From the NCBI GenBank assembly GCA_905250115.1, contig CAJNOI010000014.1:457417-521416 (forward strand): DNA of 64,000 nt. Direction: 5' to 3'. The stretch is from Adineta steineri. Taxonomy: Eukaryota > Rotifera > Eurotatoria > Adinetida > Adinetidae. The notes under the pieces are model-generated. The model was given only the letters and a program-made list of their open reading frames with translations. It did no database searches and had not been told where the DNA came from. Positions 12,963 through 24,351 of this stretch are shown piece by piece; the first letter of the stretch is position 1; each line of letters opens with the position of its first letter. A program made the position numbers and the translations under genes.

Positions 12963-14237
12963 AAATGTAAACATGATTTTTCATATGTATTTTCTATCTA
13001 TTAAATAATTATGGCAGAAAATATATAAAATGAACAGCAAAGAAAAAATTTGCTTATTAGCATTTTCTCGCTATGTTTGTACGACTGAAAAAATAGTTTT
13101 TGCAAAAAACGTACAATCTATTCGAACATGATTAATCATTTGGTAAATACTAAAAATATATCATTCAGAGTGTAGATGTAGAGATTGATGTAGATTCGCA
13201 CTTAACAAAGTAACAGTAGTTAATAATTATTAACTTCTAAGTACGATAAGAATTTTTGTTGAAGTTCTCTACATTTAATAGAAACTTATTCCTTATGACA
13301 CAAACATTTATTTTTAATGGACTTTTTGTAATATATAATTTTCTCTTTTTTCTTTGATGATGTGCATTGTTACATAAAACAGCCTTCAAAAATTCAAAGC
13401 TATTCTACATTTTGAAGGATTGAGTGTTGGTTAGAATATGATATAATGTACAACTAATCTCTAAAATAAACAAAATTAGAATTGACATGGACAATTTTAA
13501 TTAATATTAAAGCAATAGAAACATGTGTTTCTAATAACAATGTCTTGCGTATTTTTCAGAATATTATTTTTTTGTTTTCTAAATGAAAGAAACAATTAGA
13601 AAACAGCAAAGAATTTGCTATAAAGTTTAATTGCTTTGTAAATGTTGGTCTTTTACTTGCAAGAATGCTTTATTTCTTCATTCCCATTACAAAATTGGGT
13701 ATGAGTGTGGGTGTGGGTGTGAATGAGAACAAAGAAGATAGTACCCGCAACCACAACACGCACACTCATACCTACCCCTAGAGAAATTATACGCAAAATT
13801 ATGGTTACTATTTGATAAAAATACTTTCACTAGAATATCTTATTTATAATTCTAGCAATAGTTAAAATATTTCACTCGCTTTGTAATGAACTCATTTAAA
13901 TAAGTATTCCTTCAAGTAAAAACATCAACAAACAAGAGGTATCTATAACATATAACAACAAAGAAAATTTCTTGAGCTATAGTATAAGATGAATATAAAA
14001 AAAAAGGATTTTTATACGGGCTTTATTCGATATCAAACAACTGATAAGTAAAACATCGTTGTGTATAATCATACTCACCTGTAAAATTTAAAGCATAGCT
14101 GTATTCATGACATACCATACAATATTATTTATCTTTTGTGTTTTGAGTGACACTGTTAGAGATATTTATATATCTTAAAGGTAATTTTAAATAAAAACAG
14201 GCTTTTTTATTTAACTGAATTTTTAGTAGAATATACT
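12963..14237. other. Intergenic with one telomere-like hairpin
   Basis: No gene visible. The stretch contains the GTGTGGG/CACAC hairpin at 13697-13779; the rest is AT-rich. Confidence 0.5.
13697..13779. repeat. GTGTGGG/CCCACAC hairpin copy
   Basis: The left arm is GGGTATGAGTGTGGGTGTGG, then a spacer of about 25 bp, then a right arm ending CACACTCATACCTACCCC. It is one of about eleven such inverted units in the window, all G-rich first then C-rich. Confidence 0.7.
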
Positions 14238-16409
14238 ATGAAAAAAAAACCAAATTATTCTGAATTTGATGTTGAAAATTATCGATCATCTGCATGGTGG
14301 CATCATCGCTTGTTTAATATTGCCTTGTTCTTCCTTATATTTTTAATAATCTTGGTAGTTATTTTCTCGCTGTTGTGGTTATTCGTTTTTACAACACCAA
14401 AGAAATCGAACACTACTACAGTCACTGCATCATCATCGTCTGAAACAACAACAACATCCACATCTTCACAGACAACTTCGACATCAACGTTAACAACAAC
14501 AACTACAACTCAACAATCAGGTAAGCTTTTAAATAACGGTCATTAACCTTCATAACCTCTACTTTCGAATAAAATAATTTCCAGAAGTAAAATATCTCAC
14601 CAGCGTAAAAGCACATCATTCTGATCGATGATATGTTCATTATCAGTGTTAGATAAATGTTATCTGAACAAGTATCGAGTATATTTTATGCCAAACTTGA
14701 CGATAACCTTGCTAATAGGACATGAAATAACGTGGAATAGGATCACTAAATTGCTCAATATAATTTTTAGTTACCTACAAAATATTGTTAGATGATTTTA
14801 TACATTTTTTTCGAGAAAAAACTAGCTTACTAACTATAAAGGCATTAATACAAAAGTTATAAACAGAATGACTAAACTGTAATGTTTTTATTTAGTATGG
14901 TCTTATACTGGTAAAATGAACAATGCACGACAGGCACATACAACATCTGTACTAAAAAATGATCGAGTGTTAGCTGTTGGTGGAATTAGTCATGATGGCT
15001 TTCTCAATAGTTCTGAAATCTATAATGCTTCAACGGAGACTTGGACAATGACTGGTCACATGAATAATGAACGGTGCGATCATACAGCATCGATATTATT
15101 AAATGGAAAAGTGTTAGTTACTGGCGGACGTAATAATTTAAGTGATGCTTTAAATAGTGCTGAATTTTTTGATCCATCAACAGAAATGTGGATATTGACG
15201 GGTAGTATGAATTATCCACGACAAAAACACCGAGCATCATTATTACCAAATGGAAAAGTGTTAATTATGGGCGGAATGAATGCCAATGGTAGTCTCAATA
15301 GTACTGAGTTATATGATCCGTCAACAGGAATATGGACAGTGATTAGTAGCATGCACGATAGACGATCAGCGCATGCTGTATCCGCATTTTCAAATGGAGT
15401 TGTCTTTGCTTTTGGTGGATATAATGATAGTAGTTATATAACTAATGCTGAATGGTATCATCAAGCAACAAGATGGACAACTGCTACTAGTATGACTTAT
15501 ACACGAATTCGCCCAACAGCATCTATATTAAGGAATGGAGAATTTTTAGTTGTTGGCACCAGTGTAGATAGTGGTGATTCAAGTGGTGCTGAATTGTTCA
15601 ATCACCTAACAGGAACCTGGTCAATGACTAGTAGAATGAATCAAATACGATCCGACCATACATCATCTCTATTAATAAATGGAAAACTTCTGGTGACTGG
15701 TGGATTAGCAAGTGGTATCGGTTCTCTAGATAGCACTGAAATGTTTGATGTATCGACTGGAATCTGGACAAATGTTGGTAGTATGAATGATGGACGATAC
15801 GATCATACAGCATCAGTATTAACAAATGGAAAAGTATTAGTTATCGGTGGATTTAATAATGATATTGGTATTCTAGATACTGTTGAAATATATGATTCAG
15901 TTATAGGAAGTTGGAAACCAACTGGTAGCATGAATGATGGACGACTGTTACCTACAGGAGTGTTGCTATCAAATGGCAAAGTTTTAGTACCTGGCGGATG
16001 TAATAATGAAGTTTCTCTAGCCAGTACTGAGCTATATGATCCATCAACAGGACTTTGGACAACTACTGGTAGTATGAATTATGGACGATGTGATCACACA
16101 GTATCCGTATTACCAAATGGAAAAGTATTAATCACTGGTGGACAAGGAAACGGTACCGAACCTCTAAATAGTTGTGAGTTGTATGATCCATCAACAGGAC
16201 TTTGGACAATGACTGGCAAAATGACATATATACGACAACAGCACACAGCATCCCTATTCGCAAACGGTACTGTATTAGTTACTGGTGGCTTTAGTAATCA
16301 TACGATCTTGAATAGTACTGAATTGTATGATCCATTAACGGGAAATTGGACAATTAGTAGAAGCATGAAAAGGGAACGAAGTCGTCCAATACATGTCATA
16401 TCTCAGTGA
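14238..16409 (+). CDS. Membrane-anchored kelch-propeller protein
   Basis: Two exons (14238-14520 and 14896-16409) join in phase at TCA-G|TA for 1797 nt, 598 residues. The N terminus is cytosolic, with one TM segment at residues 26-51 (type II signal anchor), then a Thr/Ser-rich stalk (about 55-94). Ten complete kelch-type repeats of about 48 residues follow, plus the start of an eleventh. The repeat consensus is W-T-T-G-x-M-N-x-x-R-x-H-T-A-S-x-L-x-N-G-K-V-L-V-x-G-G ... ELYDPSTG. Repeats 4 and 5 are degenerate (YHQAT; VVGTS). The extracellular propeller probably binds a ligand, which is unknown. The last repeat is cut short by a stop at a small palindrome beside the satellite, so the C terminus may be truncated. 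Confidence 0.85.
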
Positions 16410-17525
16410 TATTATCACTGGGATTTACCTAACTATATATTTAGCAGGGAGATAGCTGTGTAGATCGATACATAGGTAGATCGGTACATGGGTAGGCAAA
16501 AAGATGGATAGACGACTATATGAGTAGATAGATGGGTAGATGAATATATGGTTAGATAGATAGGTAGATAGCTCAATATATGGATGGATAGGTGGATAGT
16601 TGTGGATATGTTCAGATAGATAGATAGGTAGATAGCTCAATATATGGATGGATAGGTGGATAGTTGTAGATATGTTCAGATAGATAGATAGGTAGGTAGA
16701 TAGTTCATTATATGGATGGATAGGTGGATAGGTGGATAGTTGTGGATATGTTCAGATAGNNNNNNNNNNNNNNNNNNNNNNNNNNNNNNNNNNNNNNNNN
16801 NNNNNNNNNNNNNNNNNNNNNNNNNNNNNNNNNNNNNNNNNNNNNNNNNNNNNNNNNNNNNNNNNNNNNNNNNNNNNNNNNNNNNNNNNNNNNNNNNNNN
16901 NNNNNNNNNNNNNNNNNNNNNNNNNNNNNNNNNNNNNNNNNNNNNNNNNNNNNNNNNNNNNNNNNNNNNNNNNNNNNNNNNNNNNNNNNNNNNNNNNNNN
17001 NNNNNNNNNNNNNNNNNNNNNNNNNNNNNNNNNNNNNNNNNNNNNNNNNNNNNNNNNNNNNNNNNNNNNNNNNNNNNNNNNNNNNNNNNNNNNNNNNNNN
17101 NNNNNNNNNNNNNNNNNNNNNNNNNNNNNNNNNNNNNNNNNNNNNNNNNNNNNNNATATCCACAACTACCAATCTATCCATCTATATATAGAGTTATCTA
17201 CCAATCTATTTATCTAACTAACCATATCGACAACTACCGATTTATCCATGTATATATAGAGTTATCTACCTATCTATCTATCTAACTTACCATATCCACA
17301 ACCATCGTTCGATATATCTATCCATATAATGAACTATCCACCTATATACCTAATTGTATAGTGCTGTATGCGTCTATCTATGTGTCGGTCTATCTGCCTG
17401 TGTGTACATCTGTCTGTTTATCTGTTGATATGTCTGTGTACTCATCTATCGGAGTATCAACCTATCTTCCTATTTACCAGCTAGATAGATAGGTACATAA
17501 ATCTCAGTGATATTATCACTGAGAT
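16393..17525. repeat. Inverted GATA-type satellite bounded by a duplicated palindrome
   Basis: The left half (about 16440-16759) is a roughly 64-bp unit of GATAGATAGGTAGATAG, CAATATATGGATGG and GTTGTGGATATGTTC. After the gap, the right half (17156-17330) is the same unit on the opposite strand (ATATCCACAACTACC ... CTATCTATC). The block is therefore one large inverted repeat. At both edges stands CTCAGTGATATTATCACTG (about 16401-16419 and 17503-17521), itself a near-perfect hairpin. No coding potential. Confidence 0.75.
16760..17155. other. Assembly gap (396 N)
   Basis: Unresolved bases in the middle of the inverted satellite, which is where a large hairpin would break assembly. Frames crossing it are artefacts. 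Confidence 0.95.
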
Positions 17526-18136
17526 GTGACATGCACTCAAGTCGTCATACAGCATCAATCTTACCGAGTGGCAAAGTACTAGTTCTTGGTGGTTCAGGTT
17601 TCGATGATGTTGAGCTCTATGATCCATTAACGGATACCTGGACATTGACTGACCGTATGCATGTTTCACGGGATTTGCATACAGCATCGGTATTAGCAAA
17701 TGGAAAAGTATTGGTTGCTGGTGGATTTAAGAGTAACAAGATTATAAACACCACTGAATTATATGATCCATCAACAGAAACATGGAACATTACTAGTGAT
17801 TTGTTAACTGCACGGTGTGATCACAGCGCAGTGGTGTTGACAAGTGGAAAAGTAATGATTGCTGGTGGAGACGGTCAGAATAGATACCTAAGTAGTGTTG
17901 AATTGTATGATCCATTAGTTGAAACTTGGACAAGTATTGATAGCATGAATGGTGAACGATGGAAATTTGCTCTAACTGCATTAGCAAATGGAACCATATT
18001 AGCTTTTGGTGGCTACGATTTTAGTGGTAGTCTCAAAAGTGCTGAATTATATGTGCCATTAACAGAAATGAACACAAACACCATCATTTCTAGTAAACGT
18101 AATGATCATTCAAAAACTTCGAATAGTTCAAATTAA
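17507..18136 (+). pseudogene. Truncated kelch-repeat gene fragment
   Basis: The frame opens without an ATG inside the palindrome that edges the satellite. It begins in the middle of a kelch repeat (MHSSRHTASILPSGKVLVLGG), runs through about three and a half repeats, then a Ser/Asn tail, and stops at 18136. It lacks the membrane anchor and stalk of the upstream kelch gene. It could be that gene's original 3' part, cut off by satellite expansion, or the remains of a tandem paralogue. The frames on either side of the satellite do not join directly. An internal ATG (17533) could still give a short protein. Confidence 0.65.
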
Positions 18137-18906
18137 CACTATTACATAACAGGTTTTAATTTTTTTATAATCCATATCATCTTATTCAATTTTACCAATA
18201 AAGAATCATTTCGATACATGTATCTTTCGACTCACGCAAATAGCTTGTCTTTGTATGCTCAAAAGTCAGTTAAACCATCTTGAGGGTGTGGGTGCTTTTT
18301 TCAAATTCTCATTCACATCACACCCTCAACATATTTCAGTTATATTAAGTTCTTCGTGTTCGTCTTCATTTTTTATCCATTTGATTTTAAAAGAGAGCCG
18401 ACATTTTCTCTTTCTTCAAAGTTTATTTATGACCGACCTAAAAGAATATTTCAAAGTCTCATTTCATGTTGATTACATACAACTTTTGTCTGAGCATCAT
18501 AAGTGTCGTATTCGAATTCCAAGAGCTACTTTCAGTGAATTTGTTAGTCATTGGTTATTTTCAATTTTTTTCACGGAAAAAAATATGTAATTTTCGCTTC
18601 TGATAAGCTACTCACATCTGCAGCCGAATAATTGTTATTGTTTTTTTCTTTTTCGACGAAAAGCCTACGTTAGTCTCAACAAATGATATATTTTCACCGA
18701 AATAATCAGGTAATTACGATGATTTCGTAGAAAATCACAGTTAAGTATCAATTTCACTATGCTTATCTCCAATCCCTTCATTTCTTTCTAGTCTATCGTA
18801 AGCCATTTGTAAATACAAAGCGTAAGAACGATAGTCCTGAAATAATAGTATAAAAAAGCAAGCAATATGGCATCTAGTTACATCGTAGTAGTCTTTTTTT
18901 GCTAAC
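18137..18906. other. Intergenic with hairpin copy
   Basis: A 111-codon open frame at 18255-18590 has no recognisable domain and runs through the hairpin at 18280-18329. Otherwise nothing seen. Confidence 0.45.
18280..18329. repeat. GTGTGGG hairpin copy (short)
   Basis: TTGAGGGTGTGGGTG, a spacer of about 20 bp, then ACATCACACCCTCAA. This is the clearest short form of the family, with arms reading CTTGAGGGTGTG / CACACCCTCAA. Confidence 0.7.
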
Positions 18907-19335
18907 ATGATTTCAATACCTTCGAACACCGGAATTTTTATCGTGGCTATGTTAGTGGCTATTTGCATCGAAACAACGTATGGAAATCCAACAATTAAGA
19001 ACCGTATGGTTCGTGTAGCGAATGGATGTGGTGCAGAAGGTGGTCTAACCATCAATTGGCTACTTCAGGCTGTTGGCGAAGGTGTACTAATCAAATGTTG
19101 CAACACACACGATATATGCTACGAAACATGCGGTCAAACGCAATCTCGATGTGACAACAATTTTGAATCATGTCTCAATTCCGCGTGTGGTAAACTTGGT
19201 GGTTGGTTCGAATGGTGGTCTAATACTCGGCAAGTTGCGTGTAAGGTGGATGGAAACCTTCTTTTTAGTGTTGTCAATGCATTTGGATCGAAGGCATTCA
19301 ACACTGCTCAACAACAAAGTGGATGTCGTGGATAA
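18907..19335 (+). CDS. Secreted phospholipase A2, group XII-like
   Basis: A 142-residue single-exon protein. Residues 1-26 are a signal peptide ending near TTYG. Residues about 62-75 hold the hallmark CCNTHDICYETC with the catalytic His and calcium-binding Asp. A CD..F..CL...C helix follows, matching the arrangement of sPLA2 enzymes and most like group XII. Upstream NGCGAEGG stands where the calcium loop is expected. The enzyme would hydrolyse the sn-2 ester of phospholipids outside the cell. The Asp that completes the dyad in classical enzymes is not obvious. Digestion or immunity are plausible roles; a toxin role cannot be inferred from sequence. Confidence 0.8.
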   Translation: MISIPSNTGIFIVAMLVAICIETTYGNPTIKNRMVRVANGCGAEGGLTINWLLQAVGEGVLIKCCNTHDICYETCGQTQSRCDNNFESCLNSACGKLGGWFEWWSNTRQVACKVDGNLLFSVVNAFGSKAFNTAQQQSGCRG

Positions 19336-19732
19336 TTGAATACTATTTTTGTTTAAATAAATAAGAATAAAATGTTATCCAGAAAAGAAAACAAAAATAT
19401 TTCTAATTTAATATAACATATATTAATCGAAGAATCTTGTGGATGTGAGCGTGGCTAATGAATAAGCAGAATACCCGCCCACCCTGAAGATTAACCTACT
19501 TTCTTCTATAGTAATGTTTGAAAAAAAGCAATTTGAAAATGGCATGATCGTCATTTCTTTTCGTTTTTTTTAATCAACTTTTGTATTATTGAGTAAAATA
19601 CAGAAATGAATTTTTCTGTATAAATGTAAGATTTCTTTTTTTGTTTGATGAATGAAAACAAATCAATACTATATAAGACGTATATAAAGGTATAACTTCA
19701 TACTGAATAATTTAATAAGACGCAAAATAATT
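19336..19732. other. Intergenic
   Basis: AT-rich. A weak relic of the GTGTGGG hairpin family may lie at about 19438-19490 (GTGGATGTGAGCGTGG ... CCCGCCCACCCT). No gene seen. Confidence 0.4.
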
Positions 19733-21592
19733 ATGCCAGTAAGAATAATTCCAAAATCTGCTCGTATTGATCATAAGAAGATTACTCGAGAAGAACTTCG
19801 ATCAATCTGTAGTGCAAAAAATCCAATCCGTCCAAAGGTTAGACGTCTCAGTCGAGATGATCTTCGATCACTCTGTCGTAGCACGACGTCTTCTCGAGCT
19901 GAAATTAAACATGTCAGCCATGATGATGTGAAATCAATCGATAATAACAAAAGAATTTCGATACGAAAAAATCAAGTTCTACCAAAACCTGAAGATAATT
20001 CACAAACGAAAAAAGATGAATCATCGAAAATAATTGAACAACCTAAAAAGTATGTTTTACATTTGAATTTATCAAAGACTATTTTCTTTATAAAGACGAT
20101 CATTTTATCAACGAAAGGGTGGCATACTTTTCAAAATAGGCGTAGTGGCTGTCATTCTACTTTTGATTGGTGCTGTAATATTTCTTCTTATAAAAAGTAT
20201 GTTTTTTTTTCTTTATAAATAAATCATACCATTGTTTGAATTCAATTATATAAATAATAAATTTTTGATTTATATGCAAATTACAAAAGGAATCCTTTTC
20301 TATGATTTAATTTATTATTATTTAGCCTTACAATCCAATACATCATCATCATCAAATGCAAATACTAACAATAATACAACCACATCAATAATAAATATCA
20401 GTTTGTTGTTTAATATTTCATAAAGATTGTTATTGATTAAAAAATTTTCTCTGTTCTATATAGCTACGCCGACATCTAGTATATCTTCAACAACAAGTAA
20501 GTTTTTTGTTTTCTAGAGTGTTATATAAAATACTTCTCTATTTTCATAATATATGAAAAATATTTTATTTATATTGCAGCAGCAACATTTTTGTATCGTT
20601 GGAATGTAACAGGTACAACGGTTGCTGGTACTGGAAGTTCTGTTACTACGGCTGCTGCTGATCAACTTGATCATCCATTTAGTTTAGCATTAGATTCATC
20701 AAATACACTTTATATTGCTGATCAACAAAATAATCGAATTCAAAAATGGATAGTAGGAGCAATAACTGGAACAACAATAGCTGGAGATTCAGGTGGAATA
20801 GCTGGTACAAATTCTACGGAATTCTATCAACCAAGTGGAATTGCGTTAGATTCAAGTGGTGGCATCTATATAACAGATACAAGTAATAATCGCGTTCAGT
20901 ATTGGTCGAATGGTGCAGTTTCAGGCACAACGGTTGCTGGTATTCAAGGTAAGAAATGACGTAATTATATAGAAATATATCATAAGAATTTAATTTCAAT
21001 AATAGGTTCTACTGGTTCTGCAAATAATCTATTGATTGATCCATTTGGTATTGCACTTGATTCAAGTTCTGGTACTTTATATATAGTCGATCAGAGTAAT
21101 AGTCGTGTTATGAGTTATTTATCAGGTGCATCTTCAGGAACTGTCGTTGCTGGAGGAAATGGTCTGGGAACAGGAAGTACACAACTGAATTATCCTGTTG
21201 GTCTTTATTTTGATTCGTCATCTAACAGTTTAATTATTGCTAATGCAGGTTCAAATAATATTGTTCGTTGGGTAATAGGTGCAACTAATTGGATTCTTGT
21301 TGCTGGAAGTAGTACTGGAACTAGTGGAAGTTCATCAGAACTTCTTAATTATCCTGTTGGTGTTACTCTTGATTCTCTGGGTAATCTTTATGTTGCTGAT
21401 AGAGATAATCATCGTATTCAATTATTTCTCGCTGGTCAAACCAATGGCACGACAATTGTTGGTGTAAGTGGCCAATCGGGTTCTAATGATACGTTTCTAT
21501 ATAAGCCTTGTGCAGTAATACTTGATTCTCAACGAAATTTATATGTAGCAGATACGTATAACAATCGAGTACAACAATTTATTCGTTATTAA
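19733..21592 (+). CDS. Membrane-anchored six-repeat NHL propeller protein
   Basis: Six exons (19733-20049, 20096-20196, 20326-20400, 20464-20496, 20580-20948, 21006-21592) join in phase for 1482 nt, 493 residues. The cytosolic N terminus holds three copies of a short motif: ITREELRSIC, LSRDDLRSLC, VSHDDVKSI. One TM helix lies near residues 115-138 (IGVVAVILLLIGAVIF). Asn/Thr/Ser-rich stalk exons follow, then six NHL repeats of the type P.GIALDS.GNLYVAD..NNRIQ.W. The exon-2 acceptor (AG before 20096) was chosen because it alone keeps the TM frame open. An extracellular NHL propeller suggests ligand binding; the partner is unknown. No E3 RING or B-box is present, unlike TRIM-NHL proteins. Confidence 0.85.
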
Positions 21593-22786
21593 AATAAACT
21601 AAAAATATGTTTTCTCCGTTGTGAAAATCATTTATAATACTTTCTATTTTGTGATAATTGTTAATCACGTTTAAATATCTATATATTCCAGTAAATCGTT
21701 AGAAATCCAGAAATCAATTTGTTTCCACTTATTGCAGATAAGGGTGTGGGTATAGGAGCAATAGTATATGTACACCCATACCCTCAAGATGTGTCAACTT
21801 GTCGGATATGAAACACCGGAGGATTCTCTTTGAGAATATCTTCGTGCTTAGAACATGACAATTATATGTAAAAAAAATCTTCTGATTGAAAGAAAATTTT
21901 TTTTCTCCATGCTGTCTATGACTATAAGGTAACCATACCTGAATGAAACATAATATTTTAAATTTTTTTGTTTCTTTTCAGCAGTATAGATGTACGACAG
22001 TTATGCTTCAATGATATTTTTTTTCTCGTGTCGACTGTAGCAATATAATACTCGTACTTATTAACAATCTCATGATTCACAAAAAACATTTTTTTATCCT
22101 TTGACTTTTTCGAACCAGTGATAGAACGAATAATTCTACTCAATGATAACAAAAAAATAAGATGAAATTTGATTTTTTGTTTACGATAGTCAAAAAGACT
22201 CAAATGACTACCTCTAGGCATTGGACTTGGATGAACCTATTTTGTGGTGTGATAAAACGTGACAGAACAGCTAATGAGTAAATCATATTAACATTATTAG
22301 TAGAAAAATATACTTAAAAAAACGAGTAAATTGATGATTTTAGTATAGATATCATATTTAATATCTCAATATATGTCTGTTATATTTTTTAATATTAATA
22401 AAAATAAATACATTTAGATTTCAAACGATTTCCGTTACGTAAAAAAAAGAACTACAAGTGCATATGAAACTGAGTACGTTTTTTATTTACTTTACTCTTT
22501 CGTTGTAAGCCACGCGGTAAAGGTATGGGCCAACAAAATACCAGTACTTATTCTTTACAAAATATATATATATACAAAAATAGAAACGTATATTGAGAAT
22601 GACGATGCGTTTTTCATTGTTCTTCTTGCGCATGGTTTTAATCCCACGATCAATTATTACCAAGCAGAAAGCATCGATGCATACATTTCAAATGTGTATA
22701 TATTCAACATGTAAAGACAGTAAATCAAACCAATATCTTCTCTTCACAATTTATCAACCAGTGTGATTATTACAAAACAAAAAACA
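21593..22786. other. Intergenic
   Basis: AT-rich. Holds the hairpin copy at 21740-21788 and a short (TA)n tract near 22562. The open frame 21958-22221 (minus) has no recognisable domain. Confidence 0.45.
21740..21788. repeat. GTGTGGG hairpin copy
   Basis: AAGGGTGTGGGTATAGG, a spacer of about 15 bp, then TACACCCATACCCTCAAG. Two near-complementary arms. Confidence 0.7.
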
Positions 22787-23413
22787 ATGCCTTTTAAATA
22801 CAATCGATTGGATAAAGATAAAGCTGCTGTACTTTTTATCGATCATCAAGCTGGTCTTCTTTCATTAGTACGTGATTATAGTCCAGATGATTTTAGAAAT
22901 AATCTATTAGCATTAGCTGATATTACAAAATTCTTTAAATTACCAGTTATTCTTACAACTAGTTTTGAACAAGGTCCAAATGGACCAATGGTACCAGAAA
23001 TAAAAAATATGTTTCCAGATGCACCTTATTTTGCTCGACCAGGACAAATTAATGCATGGGATAATGAAGATTTTGTAAAAGCTGTAAAAGCAACTGGTCG
23101 TAAACAATTAATTATTGCTGGTATTGTAACTGATGTATGTGTTGCATTTCCAACATTATCAGCATTAGAAGAAGGTTTTGAAGTCTTTGTTGTTACAGAT
23201 TGTAGCGGTACATTTAATACAAGTGTACGTGATAGTGCATGGTTAAGAATGCAAAATGCTGGTGCTCAATTAATTAATTGGTTTGCAGTTGGTAGTGAAT
23301 TACAACGAGATTGGCGAAATGATGTTCAAGGTTTTGGTAAAGTACTTGCTGATCATTTACCACAATATGCAAATTTAATGCAAAGTTATGATTCTGTTCA
23401 ACCAAAAAAATAA
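22787..23413 (+). CDS. YcaC-like isochorismatase-superfamily hydrolase
   Basis: A 208-residue intronless protein. The start at 22787 (ATGCCTTTTAAA) is the first ATG; the upstream extension begins at GTG and is not credible in a eukaryote. The length equals that of bacterial YcaC. Asp19 (FIDHQAG), Arg84 (FARPGQINAWDNEDF) and Cys118 (GIVTDVCVAF) match the superfamily's Asp-Lys/Arg-Cys active site. GTFN and RDWRNDV near the C terminus are also YcaC-like. The substrate of YcaC is not firmly known; a C-N hydrolase role is usual for the superfamily. A single exon among multi-exon neighbours and close likeness to bacterial proteins make horizontal acquisition likely. Codon use looks as AT-rich as its surroundings, so a transfer would be old. 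Confidence 0.92.
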   Translation: MPFKYNRLDKDKAAVLFIDHQAGLLSLVRDYSPDDFRNNLLALADITKFFKLPVILTTSFEQGPNGPMVPEIKNMFPDAPYFARPGQINAWDNEDFVKAVKATGRKQLIIAGIVTDVCVAFPTLSALEEGFEVFVVTDCSGTFNTSVRDSAWLRMQNAGAQLINWFAVGSELQRDWRNDVQGFGKVLADHLPQYANLMQSYDSVQPKK

Positions 23414-24351
23414 ATGGAAAACAAAAAATAAGACAATCATATTTTTACTAATATAGTTTAACAATTTTTTATAATAAATATATATCTCTCTCATATACTA
23501 TATCATTGTATTGAAATGCTTAGTTAAACGAATGCTGAAAGTAGAGATATCTTTCTCAAACATGCCAGTAATTAACAATCAAAATAGATAATTGCTATCA
23601 ACGATTTTAAGTGTAGTAATATAATAATGCGATATTATTTATTGATAGTTTTCAACATTATTTTCTTCCATATATCACTTTAACAATAAAAATCTCTGAT
23701 GTATATAAATTATATGTTAACTTTTCACAGAGAGAATCGCTGATCTCATGAAGATAAGTAGATGCATTCGAAATGTTATGCATGATAATTTAATACATTT
23801 CTATCGATTTATACGCAGTGTAAATTACAAATAAAATATTTATATATATGGTGAAAATAAAGTATGACTATGGGTCTATTTTTTGTGTTCTCTTACAGTT
23901 TCTTTATTAATGCTGTTTTTGTTGGATATCTTGACTATATGAATGTGGTTGAAAATACGAATATCGTTGAAAATCTTGTTAAGTCTGATATACCTTGTAA
24001 GTTGCAGCATCATTGTAGATTATAGCCCCTTCCCCGTGTATATCTGATGAACTAAATAATAACTATGTCTAAATTCAAAAAAACAATCGCATAACAAAGT
24101 TCGTGAAAGAAAAAAATACGATTAATCAATGTTTAATTCATGATCAACTGTTTTATATTAGTGACGTAACCAGGAGGAGAGCTCGGGTAGGACTCAGGTG
24201 ATCCTAGAACTCTTTGAATTCACCTTACTCCTAAGACACAGTTCGATTGAAAACTCGATTCTTTATTAAATAATATATTTTTAAAATTACTTTCAACTAC
24301 AAATTCTAACTAAATTTTTAAGTTTTTTTTATCCAATGTCCGTCATTGAAA
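23414..24351. other. Intergenic
   Basis: No gene visible. At about 24158-24200, GTGACGTAACCAGGAGGAG resembles the tip of hAT-like repeats (compare 35435), but no matching second tip was found. Confidence 0.4.

Noticed and set aside
16708-17285. Long open frames across the gap
   Set aside because: They consist of unknown bases and tetranucleotide repeats.
18741-19055. Minus-strand 104-codon frame
   Set aside because: Antisense shadow of the phospholipase A2 gene.
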